Source: an uncultured Eubacterium sp.
Lineage (GTDB): Bacteria > Bacillota > Clostridia > Oscillospirales > Acutalibacteraceae
Direction: 5' to 3'
NCBI GenBank assembly: GCA_945979635.1
Contig: CAMFPZ010000023.1
Location: 1 to 8,950, forward strand
DNA: 8,950 nucleotides
In this document: positions 1 through 5,649 of the stretch, piece after piece
Layout: each line of letters opens with the position of its first letter
Numbering within the stretch: the first letter of the stretch is position 1
Position numbers and translations under genes: made by a program
The notes under the pieces: generated by a model
What the model saw: the letters and a program-made list of their open reading frames with translations, nothing else
Databases searched by the model: none
Told to the model about the DNA's origin: nothing

Positions 1-44
1 CACAAGGAGTATCGTCGGCAGCGTCAGATGTGTATAAGAGACAG
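1..44 (+). other. Illumina Nextera i5 adapter left on contig end (artefact)
   Basis: This is library sequence, not genome. Bases 26-44 read AGATGTGTATAAGAGACAG, the 19-bp Tn5 mosaic end used in Nextera libraries. Bases 12-25 are TCGTCGGCAGCGTC, the Nextera read-1 tail. Bases 4-11 are AAGGAGTA, which I recognise as the S507-type i5 index, and bases 1-3 (CAC) fit the end of the P5 adapter. The match runs without a mismatch across the whole 44 bases. The real sequence therefore begins at 45, only 19 bases before the first start codon, and whatever lay upstream of the first gene is missing. Confidence 0.97.
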
Positions 45-63
45 AAATAAAAAGGGGTAAACT

Positions 64-1779
64 ATGAACATTAAGGAAAAGGCTCTAGAGGGAATCAATT
101 ATGTGAAGAGTAGATGGAATACGCCTGCCAAGGGTGAGTACACAAACCTTCAGGAATTCCTTTCTTATTGCTTCGGCACAATGGGTATTTGCGGATTTAC
201 ATATTTGCTCAACGATGTTGTATCGTTTGCGAGCGGGTATTTCTGCGGCTCTATTATGGAAATCAGACTTATGGATTTTACAATCATAGGAATTATTGCA
301 ATGGTTGTAAAATACGCAACGCTCTATATCGAATCTATTTCTATGACAGTATTCGAAAGCCTTGGTCAGCTTGATAAGAGCAAGGCGAAAAAGGCGAGAT
401 TGGCTTATATCATTTGTGCGGTAATCGGTATTGCTTGCTACTTTATTCCGTCCGCACCGTTCGAGGGTATCATAAAGGGCTTGCCTCAAATAGTTGGTAA
501 TATGCTGACAGTAATGGGTGTAGGCGGTTTAGTCAACTGGTTCCTGCGTTCAAAGCTGTCCCAAAAATACGGAAGATATAAGCCGTTTATGATGATTTAT
601 GGTATTCCGGTTGCAATCTTTACCTGTGCTATGGCATTTGTACCTCCGACGCTCGATTACACAACAAAGATTGTTCTTTTGCATTTATTCGTGACTCTTC
701 GTGCGAGATTTTCGCTCCTTTATTGCGATAAGCCGACAGCGATTGTCGGACTTATTACACCTAATATGGTTGAGCGTCAAAAGTATTATTCTATTGGCGG
801 AATCTTCCTCGGCTTCCTTCGTTCAATCTTTAGAATCGTATTTCCTGCTATGATTGTTTTGACAGGAGGTTATTTGAGTATCAAGTCATATAGGGTATTC
901 GTTCCTATTCTTTCTCTTATCAGCATTCTTCTCGGTCTGTCCTTCATTAAGGTTAAGGAGAGAGTTGGCGTTAATTTGGACGAAGCACCGAAAATTGAAT
1001 TCAAGAAGAGTGCAAAGTCGCTTCTTTCAAATAAGTATTTTTGGATTATTAATCTTTCGAATTCATTTGGTCTATGGAATTCATTATCCGACGGCGTAAT
1101 CAACTTTATTTGTATCTATAAGATGAGAATTGAGTGGATTATCGGTATTCTTTCGTTTATCGGTATTTCAAGTGTTGTCGGCAATCTCCTTACTCCGTTG
1201 CTGATTAAAAAGTTCGAAAAGAGAACCTGCATTTTGTTCTTCCGTTCTATTTGGATAGTAGTAACAGCAGGCTATCTTCTTGCATTGAAGCTTGAGAGCG
1301 TTCCGCTTTTGCTTCTGTTTATGTTCATTCGTTCGGCATTCTCAGCCGCAAGCAACGGTATTTCCGGTAATATGACAGCCGATGTTCTCGACTATCATCA
1401 GTGGAAAACAGGCGAGAGAGCAGATAATATGCAGGATATTTTCCAATGGTTTGTATATCCGATCGGCGTATTGCTCGGCCTTGTTGCTCCTGCCGTTCTC
1501 GGTAAATTCGGCTACACCTCCGACTGGGATGTATTGTTCGATTCGACCATTTTCGGCAATATTATGAACATTTATGTCGTTCTTACTATCGTTGGTCTTA
1601 TAATTTCCACTGTTCCTTATATTTTCTATAACTACACCAGAGCCCAGCACGATCAATATGTTGCCGAAATTGCCGAAAGAGAAAAGGCAAATTCAACAAA
1701 TTCGGATGATGCACAGTCAGATGAGGTTGATGATGCAATCGCTGATGCTGAACCTGTATTAGAGGAGGTAGAGGCATAA
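64..1779 (+). CDS. GPH/MFS_2-family sugar:cation symporter with acidic C-terminal tail
   Basis: Probable inner-membrane symporter of the glycoside-pentoside-hexuronide:cation (MelB-like) family, importing a sugar or glycoside with Na+ or H+. It has about twelve hydrophobic segments. The loop KLSQKYGRYKPFM (about residues 164-176) matches the family's conserved loop between helices 2 and 3 of the MFS fold, TPNMVERQKYYS (232-243) resembles the central TPN.KER motif, and TADVLDYHQWKTGERAD (438-454) is the typical late GPH signature. At 571 residues it is longer than most members (about 450-500). The extra length is an N-terminal stretch before helix 1 and a polar, Asp/Glu-rich tail from about residue 537. 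The start is supported by AAAGGGG at 51-57 and by an in-frame TAA at 58-60. The stop overlaps the next start (TAATG), so the two genes are probably co-translated. Promoter and upstream neighbours are lost behind the adapter. Substrate cannot be read from sequence; the nearby GH13 gene hints at an alpha-glucoside, weakly. Confidence 0.88.
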   Translation: MNIKEKALEGINYVKSRWNTPAKGEYTNLQEFLSYCFGTMGICGFTYLLNDVVSFASGYFCGSIMEIRLMDFTIIGIIAMVVKYATLYIESISMTVFESLGQLDKSKAKKARLAYIICAVIGIACYFIPSAPFEGIIKGLPQIVGNMLTVMGVGGLVNWFLRSKLSQKYGRYKPFMMIYGIPVAIFTCAMAFVPPTLDYTTKIVLLHLFVTLRARFSLLYCDKPTAIVGLITPNMVERQKYYSIGGIFLGFLRSIFRIVFPAMIVLTGGYLSIKSYRVFVPILSLISILLGLSFIKVKERVGVNLDEAPKIEFKKSAKSLLSNKYFWIINLSNSFGLWNSLSDGVINFICIYKMRIEWIIGILSFIGISSVVGNLLTPLLIKKFEKRTCILFFRSIWIVVTAGYLLALKLESVPLLLLFMFIRSAFSAASNGISGNMTADVLDYHQWKTGERADNMQDIFQWFVYPIGVLLGLVAPAVLGKFGYTSDWDVLFDSTIFGNIMNIYVVLTIVGLIISTVPYIFYNYTRAQHDQYVAEIAEREKANSTNSDDAQSDEVDDAIADAEPVLEEVEA

Positions 1780-2654
1780 TGAAAAACATTAAGAGAATTA
1801 TTGCTTCGGTTTTGTGCTTGATTACAGTTGCGTTATTGTTCGCAGGATGTTCGGCATCAACCGACCAAAAATTAGAATACGAAATTGTTGACGATCATGT
1901 TGTAATAACAAAATATACCGACTCAACCGAAAGAACAGAGATTAGTGTCCCTGACGAAATCGAGGGTCTTCCTGTAACGGAAATTGCTGATTTTAGCTTG
2001 TTCAACGCTGAGTCACTCAAGAAAATCACTATCGGAAAGAACGTTGAAACAATCGGCGAATGGTCAATGACGAATAACCAGCATTTGTCCGAATTCGTAG
2101 TTGATGAGCAGAATCCGTATTTCTGCTCGGTTGACGGAGTTCTTTACTCGAAGGATAAGAAAACAATTATTTATTTCCCACCGGCAAAGGACATTGAGTT
2201 CAATAAGTACGGCGATGCACAAAATAAGACTACTTATTCTATTCTGGATGGTGTAGAAACAATTCGTTCAAAGGCGTTCTATAAATGCTACTATGTTGAG
2301 GATATTACTATTCCGAGCACAGTAAAGCGTATTGAGGAAAAGGCGTTCCATAGAACCGCAGCACTCAACAAGATTGATTTGCCTGAGGGCTTGGAATATA
2401 TCGGAAAGGATGCGTTTGCATACTGCTTTTCTGAAAATTATAAGTCGGATGGAAGACCTGACCTACCCGACCATACCGAAATTGTTATTCCGTCCACAGT
2501 AACCGAAATCGGCGAATATGCATTCTTTAATTGTTCGAGAATAACAAAGGTTACTATGCTCCCGAAGGAGGGAAGTGTAACGCTCGGTAAGGTTTGGAGC
2601 CCGTCGACAAAGGGTAAGGAAATTAAGGAATGTGAAATCATTTGGGCAGAATAA
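1779..2654 (+). CDS. leucine-rich-repeat (BspA-like, LRR_5) lipoprotein
   Basis: Predicted surface lipoprotein of 291 residues. A basic start and hydrophobic core end in the lipobox FAGC, with Cys24 as the lipidation site, which indicates anchoring to the outer face of the membrane. The mature part carries LRR_5 (Treponema/BspA-type) repeats from about residue 55 to 260: recurrent IP-STV--IGEYAF-NC patterns (e.g. 178-191 and 237-252), and an NPYFCSVDGVLYSKDKKTII block (112-131), a hallmark of this family in gut Firmicutes. Such repeats usually bind proteins or glycans; no partner can be named. The ATG overlaps the transporter stop by one base, and its AGGAGG (1763-1768) lies inside the transporter's acidic tail codons, ten bases before the start, pointing to translational coupling. 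Transporter plus surface lipoprotein suggests a shared uptake or sensing role, but this is inference. There is no convincing terminator behind it. Confidence 0.87.
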   Translation: MKNIKRIIASVLCLITVALLFAGCSASTDQKLEYEIVDDHVVITKYTDSTERTEISVPDEIEGLPVTEIADFSLFNAESLKKITIGKNVETIGEWSMTNNQHLSEFVVDEQNPYFCSVDGVLYSKDKKTIIYFPPAKDIEFNKYGDAQNKTTYSILDGVETIRSKAFYKCYYVEDITIPSTVKRIEEKAFHRTAALNKIDLPEGLEYIGKDAFAYCFSENYKSDGRPDLPDHTEIVIPSTVTEIGEYAFFNCSRITKVTMLPKEGSVTLGKVWSPSTKGKEIKECEIIWAE

Positions 2655-2656
2655 TA

Positions 2657-2670
2657 ACCCCCAGGGGGGC
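2657..2670. promoter_or_regulatory. C-tract/G-tract dyad, candidate CsoR/RcnR-type operator
   Basis: Five C, one A and six G (2658-2669) form a GC dyad in an otherwise AT-rich gap, directly abutting the -35 hexamer of the next promoter. AT-flanked C-tract/G-tract dyads are the known operator style of CsoR/RcnR/CstR repressors, which sense copper, nickel/cobalt or persulfide. No such regulator gene is in the window. As a terminator it is poor: the stem is about four pairs and no T-run follows. Confidence 0.4.
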
Positions 2671-2700
2671 TTGTATATCTATACTTTAGTGTGCTAAAAT
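2671..2700 (+). promoter_or_regulatory. sigma-A-type promoter with extended -10
   Basis: TTGTAT (2671-2676), an 18-base spacer and TAAAAT (2695-2700) preceded by TGC (2692-2694) make a plausible housekeeping promoter with an extended -10. It lies about 30 bases before the first membrane-protein start. Its spacer contains the inverted repeat TTTAG-TGTG-CTAAA (2685-2698), which could be a second operator, and TGTATAT (2672-2678) is mirrored by ATATACA (2701-2707). Confidence 0.6.
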
Positions 2701-2730
2701 ATATACATAAAATGAAAGGAGGACATTTTT

Positions 2731-3144
2731 ATGGCTTGTTTTTTAGTTCCGGCTGCTGAAGCAATTATTGTGACCGCTGCCTATGCTGTGGCAAAGAAGA
2801 AGGAGCAGAAGCTTGAAGCACCAAAGCTTGCACAGGGTAAGACTTTTGGAATTGAAGAACCAAAGGTAAAGTGGTCAAGAAAATTAAGTTGGCTTCTTTC
2901 AATGCTTTGGGGAGGCGTTTTGCTTCTTGCATTTGAGCATTTTTGGCATGGAGAAATCCAACCGTTTGCACCGTTTATAACGGCAATGGCAACTCCTGAG
3001 GATACCGCTGAAATGCTTCGGGAATTATCAACCGTTGGCGTTTCTATGGCAGCTTTTGTAACTGCTGCGTGGGCAGGAGCTTGTGCAGTTGCTGATGTAA
3101 AGGTTAAGAAGCTCAAAGAAAAATCAAGCAGGGAATCCGCTTAA
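2731..3144 (+). CDS. small three-helix membrane protein, function unknown
   Basis: A 137-residue integral membrane protein that I cannot assign to a named family with certainty. Hydrophobic segments lie at about 3-22, 51-70 and 103-122, separated by a basic loop (22-50) and an acidic stretch (88-99), and it ends in a Lys-rich tail. At the end of helix 2 it has FEHFWHGE (68-75), with two His and two Glu close together, which could coordinate a metal or be redox- or proton-related; this is speculation. The start is well fixed by AAAGGAGGA (2715-2723) seven bases upstream. It is the first gene of a two-gene unit with its own promoter and the C/G dyad above. The next gene follows after 15 bases and also encodes three helices, so the two products may form one membrane complex. 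Confidence 0.8.
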   Translation: MACFLVPAAEAIIVTAAYAVAKKKEQKLEAPKLAQGKTFGIEEPKVKWSRKLSWLLSMLWGGVLLLAFEHFWHGEIQPFAPFITAMATPEDTAEMLRELSTVGVSMAAFVTAAWAGACAVADVKVKKLKEKSSRESA

Positions 3145-3159
3145 TCCGGGAGGAAAGTA

Positions 3160-3468
3160 ATGACACTACTTATTACAATCATCGCAGCTGTTATTGCTAC
3201 TGTTGTTTGGTACACAAACGAAAACAGAGACACCTATAAGCTTGGCACTCTTTCTCTTATATATTGGGGTGCGTCGCTTATGTGGTTCGTTGATTTTGTA
3301 GCGGAATATATCGAATTGCGTGCGGAATATTTTGCACAGGATTTTGCTGATATCATTAACGATTCACTTTTGGGCTTGACAGTAGTGGTAATCGGAATGG
3401 TAGCTTGGCTTGTGATTATTCTCTTGAAGGACCCAAAGGGAGTATTTAATAAGAAGTTGACAAAATAA
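3160..3468 (+). CDS. small three-helix membrane protein, function unknown
   Basis: A 102-residue hydrophobic protein with likely membrane segments at about 2-18, 28-50 and 69-90 and a short basic C-terminus. The second segment (IYWGASLMWFVDFVAEYIE) is aromatic-rich and carries acidic residues (Asp45, Glu49, Glu52), unusual in a simple anchor. The start is supported by GGGAGGA (3148-3154), five bases before the ATG. The gene sits 15 bases after the preceding membrane-protein gene and must share its transcript. No catalytic motif or named domain is visible. Two adjacent stop codons (TAATAG) end it, and a hairpin begins seven bases later. Being always a partner of its upstream neighbour in other genomes would be the best test of a joint role. 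Confidence 0.77.
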   Translation: MTLLITIIAAVIATVVWYTNENRDTYKLGTLSLIYWGASLMWFVDFVAEYIELRAEYFAQDFADIINDSLLGLTVVVIGMVAWLVIILLKDPKGVFNKKLTK

Positions 3469-3475
3469 TAGAATT

Positions 3476-3509
3476 AAGGCATTCAAGGATAACTTCCTCG
3501 AATGCCTTT
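3476..3509. terminator. hairpin after the membrane-protein pair (weak T-run), left repeat copy
   Basis: AAGGCATTC (3476-3484) pairs perfectly with GAATGCCTT (3500-3508). Inside, after one mismatch, AGGA (3486-3489) pairs with TCCT (3495-3498) around a five-base loop. Only three T follow on the + strand, so termination may be incomplete. A near-identical copy lies at 3782-3814. Confidence 0.6.
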
Positions 3510-3737
3510 GACTGTCGATAAAGTGGGCTGAACCACATATAAGGAAATAAAATACAAATTAATTATCTGTCGCGTGCAAAATACATTTGATGTTTTTATG
3601 TTCGCCGAAGAGTATTGAAAAATAGCTTGGATATCGAATCCAAGCTATTTTTGCGTTTTTCGTTTTTTGTTCGGTCGAGGTACCCTCGTACATCTTCCCT
3701 CGCAAGAAAACGAAATTCAGCCCATTTCTCAACAGTC
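3510..3737. mobile_element. possible MITE-like element bounded by imperfect inverted repeats
   Basis: Bases 3510-3532 and the complement of 3716-3737 are the same sequence apart from two mismatches and one extra base (20 paired positions). Both begin GACTGT and end TGGGCTGAA. They enclose about 180 bases centred near the 15-bp hairpin. Terminal inverted repeats around a short, gene-free, structured body are typical of non-autonomous elements. However, I see no target-site duplication (flanks GCCTTT and TATCAG differ) and no transposase, so a structured RNA is the main alternative. Confidence 0.35.
3618..3652. terminator. bidirectional rho-independent terminator
   Basis: AAAAATAGCTTGGAT (3618-3632) and ATCCAAGCTATTTTT (3638-3652) form a perfect 15-bp stem with the five-base loop ATCGA. 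T-runs close the stem on both strands: on + it is followed by further T-rich sequence (GCGTTTTTCGTTTTTT). It can stop the membrane-protein transcript from the left and is also the first good U-tract hairpin below the glucosidase gene, about 170 bases past its stop. Confidence 0.8.
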
Positions 3738-3740
3738 TAT

Positions 3741-3781
3741 CAGCGTGTCGAAATCTGTAAATTAACTTTTTCGACACGCTG
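3741..3781. repeat. perfect 13-bp inverted repeat
   Basis: CAGCGTGTCGAAA (3741-3753) and TTTCGACACGCTG (3769-3781) are exact reverse complements around a 15-base AT-rich loop. No T-run follows on either strand, so it is not a classical terminator. It abuts the right copy of the repeated hairpin, sharing the boundary at 3781/3782. It could stabilise the 3' end of the glucosidase mRNA or be a protein-binding site. Confidence 0.75.
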
Positions 3782-3820
3782 AGGCATTCAAGGATAATTT
3801 CCTCGAATGCCTTTCTTTTT
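3782..3820 (+). terminator. + strand terminator, right copy of the repeated hairpin
   Basis: AGGCATTC (3782-3789) pairs with GAATGCCT (3805-3812), with an inner AGGA/TCCT stem, and is followed by TTCTTTTT. It differs from the left copy (3477-3509) by a single C/T change within 33 bases. It faces incoming + strand transcription and ends just before the stop codon of the opposing glucosidase gene, insulating it from read-through. Confidence 0.75.
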
Positions 3821-3821
3821 G

Positions 3822-5483
3822 TTATTCAAAATAATATACCCTTGTTTCGTAGGGACGAAGCATAAAGCCGTTGCCTTGTAGGGTTGGATTTTTGTAATTG
3901 CAAAGTATTGGCGTTGCTTGCTCTAAATCAAAGTCCTTTGGTGCCTCAAAGGGTACATTCTTCTCCGAGAAGGAATTGATAACAAGTAGCCTCTTTCCTT
4001 TGTAATTTCGCTCATAAACATAAAGAACGCTTGAGCTTTTGAAGTGCTCCTTGTAGTCTCCGTAGATAGCAACCTCGTTTTCTTTTTTGAATTTTATTAG
4101 CTTCTTGTAATGATTCAAAATCGAGTCGGGATTAGCCTGCTCCTTTTCAGCATTTATTTCGTGATAGTTTTTGTTTACCGGGAACCAAGGTGTTGAGGTA
4201 GTGAAGCCGGCGTTTTCCGCATCGCTCCATTGAACAGGTGTTCTCGCATTGTCCCTTGTTGATTTTACAGCCCATTCCCAGCATTTTTTCTCGCTTAAAT
4301 GCACCTTGTTTCGAGCAACATTGTAGTTGTTTTTTACAAAGCAGTCAGCATATTCGTCGATAGAATCGAGCCTTGTGTTGAGCATACCCAACTCCTGTCC
4401 TTGATAAACGAATGGTGTGCCCTGCTGAAGCATATACATATTAGCCAGCATTTTTCCCGATTCCTCTCGGTATTTCTCGCTTCCGTATCTTGAGATAATT
4501 CTGGGATGGTCGTGGTTTTCGAGATATAATGTGTTCCACGCTCTTCCGTTTATCTTTTCCTGCCAGGACGAAAATGCTTTTTTCATCTTCTTAAGATTGA
4601 ATTTTCTTTGGATATAATCAACTAAAATGCAATCCGCCTCCATATGCTGAAAATGGAACATAAGGTCGAGCTCCTTGTTGCTCTCGTCAATATATTTTAA
4701 TGCCTTTGTCGGGGTCATCATCGGAGCCTCTCCGAGAGTAAAGCAATCGTATTCGTCGGTAACATCGCGATATTCCTTTAGGTACTCATGGATATGCGGA
4801 CCATCCATATAGTGTTCAATTCCACACGCAGAGGGGATAGGAAAGCCGTTCGGGAGTCCTTTCTTCTTCGAAATGAATGTAATAACATCCTCTCTGAATC
4901 CGTCGACGCCCATATCGAGCCAAAATCGCATTATGTCCTTAACCTCTTCTCTGACCCTTGGGTTATCGTGATTTAGGTCGGGCTGCTTCTTTGCAAAGAC
5001 ATGAAGATAGTATTTTCCGTTTTTGTCGTCCTTTTCCCATGCACCGCCCTCAAAGCACGAAAGCCAGTTGTTTGGAGGCTTTTTTCCGCCTTGCTTGCCG
5101 TCTCTCCAAAAATAATAATCGTGATACGGCGAGCTCGGATTTTTCGACTCAACAAACCATTTGTGCTCGTCAGATGTGTGATTAACCACAAGGTCCATAA
5201 TGACTTTTATATCTCTTTTGTGTGCCTCGTTAAGCACCTTCTTGAATAACTCAAGGTCGCCGTATTCGGGATTTATGCTCTTGTAATCCGCTATGTCGTA
5301 GCCATAATCGGCATTTGGAGATGGATAAAGCGGCGAAAACCAAATACAGTTGCAGCCTAAATCCTTTATGTAATCAAGCTTTGATAACACACCCTCTAAA
5401 TCACCTATGCCGTCACCGTTTCCGTCACAGAATGAGCGTGGCCATATCTGATAAACTACTAAATTTTTGTACCAATCCTTCAT
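3822..5483 (-). CDS. GH13 alpha-glucosidase, oligo-1,6-glucosidase-like
   Basis: Cytoplasmic glycoside hydrolase family 13 enzyme of 553 residues, the usual length for oligo-1,6-glucosidase/dextran glucosidase relatives. It probably cleaves glucose from the non-reducing end of isomalto-oligosaccharides or similar alpha-glucosides. No signal peptide is seen. The N-terminus has the Ca-binding-type loop DGNGDGIGDL (20-29). The four GH13 regions are present: DLVVNH (97-102), GFREDV (195-200), GEAP (251-254) and ENHDHPR (322-328). The catalytic triad is thus Asp199 (nucleophile), Glu252 (acid/base) and Asp325. Val200 after the nucleophile is the residue known to favour alpha-1,6 linkages, whereas alpha-1,4 enzymes carry Ala there. 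Glu198 replaces the more usual Met, and His326 replaces the usual Gln. The C-terminal beta domain is complete. The start is fixed by AAAGGAG (5490-5496), six bases upstream. It is alone in its unit, convergent with the transporter side. Trehalose-6-phosphate hydrolase or sucrose-related activity cannot be excluded. Confidence 0.92.
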   Translation of the reverse strand: MKDWYKNLVVYQIWPRSFCDGNGDGIGDLEGVLSKLDYIKDLGCNCIWFSPLYPSPNADYGYDIADYKSINPEYGDLELFKKVLNEAHKRDIKVIMDLVVNHTSDEHKWFVESKNPSSPYHDYYFWRDGKQGGKKPPNNWLSCFEGGAWEKDDKNGKYYLHVFAKKQPDLNHDNPRVREEVKDIMRFWLDMGVDGFREDVITFISKKKGLPNGFPIPSACGIEHYMDGPHIHEYLKEYRDVTDEYDCFTLGEAPMMTPTKALKYIDESNKELDLMFHFQHMEADCILVDYIQRKFNLKKMKKAFSSWQEKINGRAWNTLYLENHDHPRIISRYGSEKYREESGKMLANMYMLQQGTPFVYQGQELGMLNTRLDSIDEYADCFVKNNYNVARNKVHLSEKKCWEWAVKSTRDNARTPVQWSDAENAGFTTSTPWFPVNKNYHEINAEKEQANPDSILNHYKKLIKFKKENEVAIYGDYKEHFKSSSVLYVYERNYKGKRLLVINSFSEKNVPFEAPKDFDLEQATPILCNYKNPTLQGNGFMLRPYETRVYYFE

Positions 5484-5502
5484 ATTTTGCTCCTTTCAAT
5501 GT

Positions 5503-5522
5503 TAATGATTAAAGCATCATTA
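5503..5522. promoter_or_regulatory. palindromic operator candidate of the glucosidase gene
   Basis: TAATGAT (5503-5509) and ATCATTA (5516-5522) are perfect inverted arms around six bases. The site lies between the predicted -10 and the ribosome binding site, where a bound repressor would block transcription. LacI- or GntR-type sugar repressors commonly use such sites, but the regulator is not in this window. Confidence 0.45.
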
Positions 5523-5531
5523 TCCATCTCA

Positions 5532-5559
5532 ATCTTAACATATTTGCATAAAAAATCAA
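5532..5559 (-). promoter_or_regulatory. promoter of the glucosidase gene
   Basis: Reading the - strand, TTGATT (5559-5554), a 16-base spacer and TAAGAT (5537-5532) with an extended TGT (5540-5538) form a plausible sigma-A promoter about 50 bases before the start codon. Each hexamer matches the consensus at four of six positions. The surrounding gap (5484-5606) holds no gene. Confidence 0.5.
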
Positions 5560-5600
5560 CATCTTATTTTTATTCTCTTATGTTTGTGAAGACAGGGAAT

Positions 5601-5637
5601 AAAAAATCTCCCCTTGATTTCTATTATCAAGGGGAGA
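5601..5637 (-). terminator. rho-independent terminator of the surface-protein operon
   Basis: On the - strand TCTCCCCTTGAT (complement of 5626-5637) pairs over 12 bases with 5607-5618 around a seven-base loop, then a run of six T (complement of 5601-5606) follows. It begins 12 bases after the lipoprotein stop. It separates this operon from the downstream glucosidase gene, which has its own promoter. A shorter T-run on the other strand makes it partly bidirectional. Confidence 0.88.
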
Positions 5638-5649
5638 ATTTTTGGTTTG

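Larger units (their letters stand above)
3469..3821. other. gene-free, hairpin-rich gap between convergent units
   Basis: This 353-base stretch holds no believable gene. In order it has: a hairpin (3476-3508), an inverted-repeat arm (3510-3532), an AT-rich segment, a perfect 15-bp hairpin with T-runs on both sides (3618-3652), a T-rich segment containing a small CGAGG/CCTCG dyad (3676-3688), the second arm (3716-3737), a 13-bp inverted repeat (3741-3781) and a copy of the first hairpin (3782-3812). The parts are nested nearly symmetrically, so the stretch may have arrived or evolved as a unit. Confidence 0.75.

Noticed and set aside
2655..2670. C/G dyad as a rho-independent terminator of the LRR lipoprotein gene
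   Set aside because: The loop is too small for the full dyad, the remaining stem is about four pairs, and no T-run follows; position beside a promoter fits an operator better.
3510..3737. Riboswitch or T-box leader
   Set aside because: It lies between two converging gene ends, so it is downstream of genes on both sides, and no leader-type motif is visible.
3559..3777. A 72-codon open frame on the - strand inside the convergent gap
   Set aside because: It runs straight through the 15-bp terminator hairpin and an inverted-repeat arm, has no good ribosome binding site, and its start lies in the 13-bp inverted repeat. Its openness is explained by the repeats; similar frames would recur wherever the element does.
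4788..5249. Several overlapping open frames within the GH13 gene
   Set aside because: The GH13 catalytic regions are intact in the main frame; the others are shadows without start signals.
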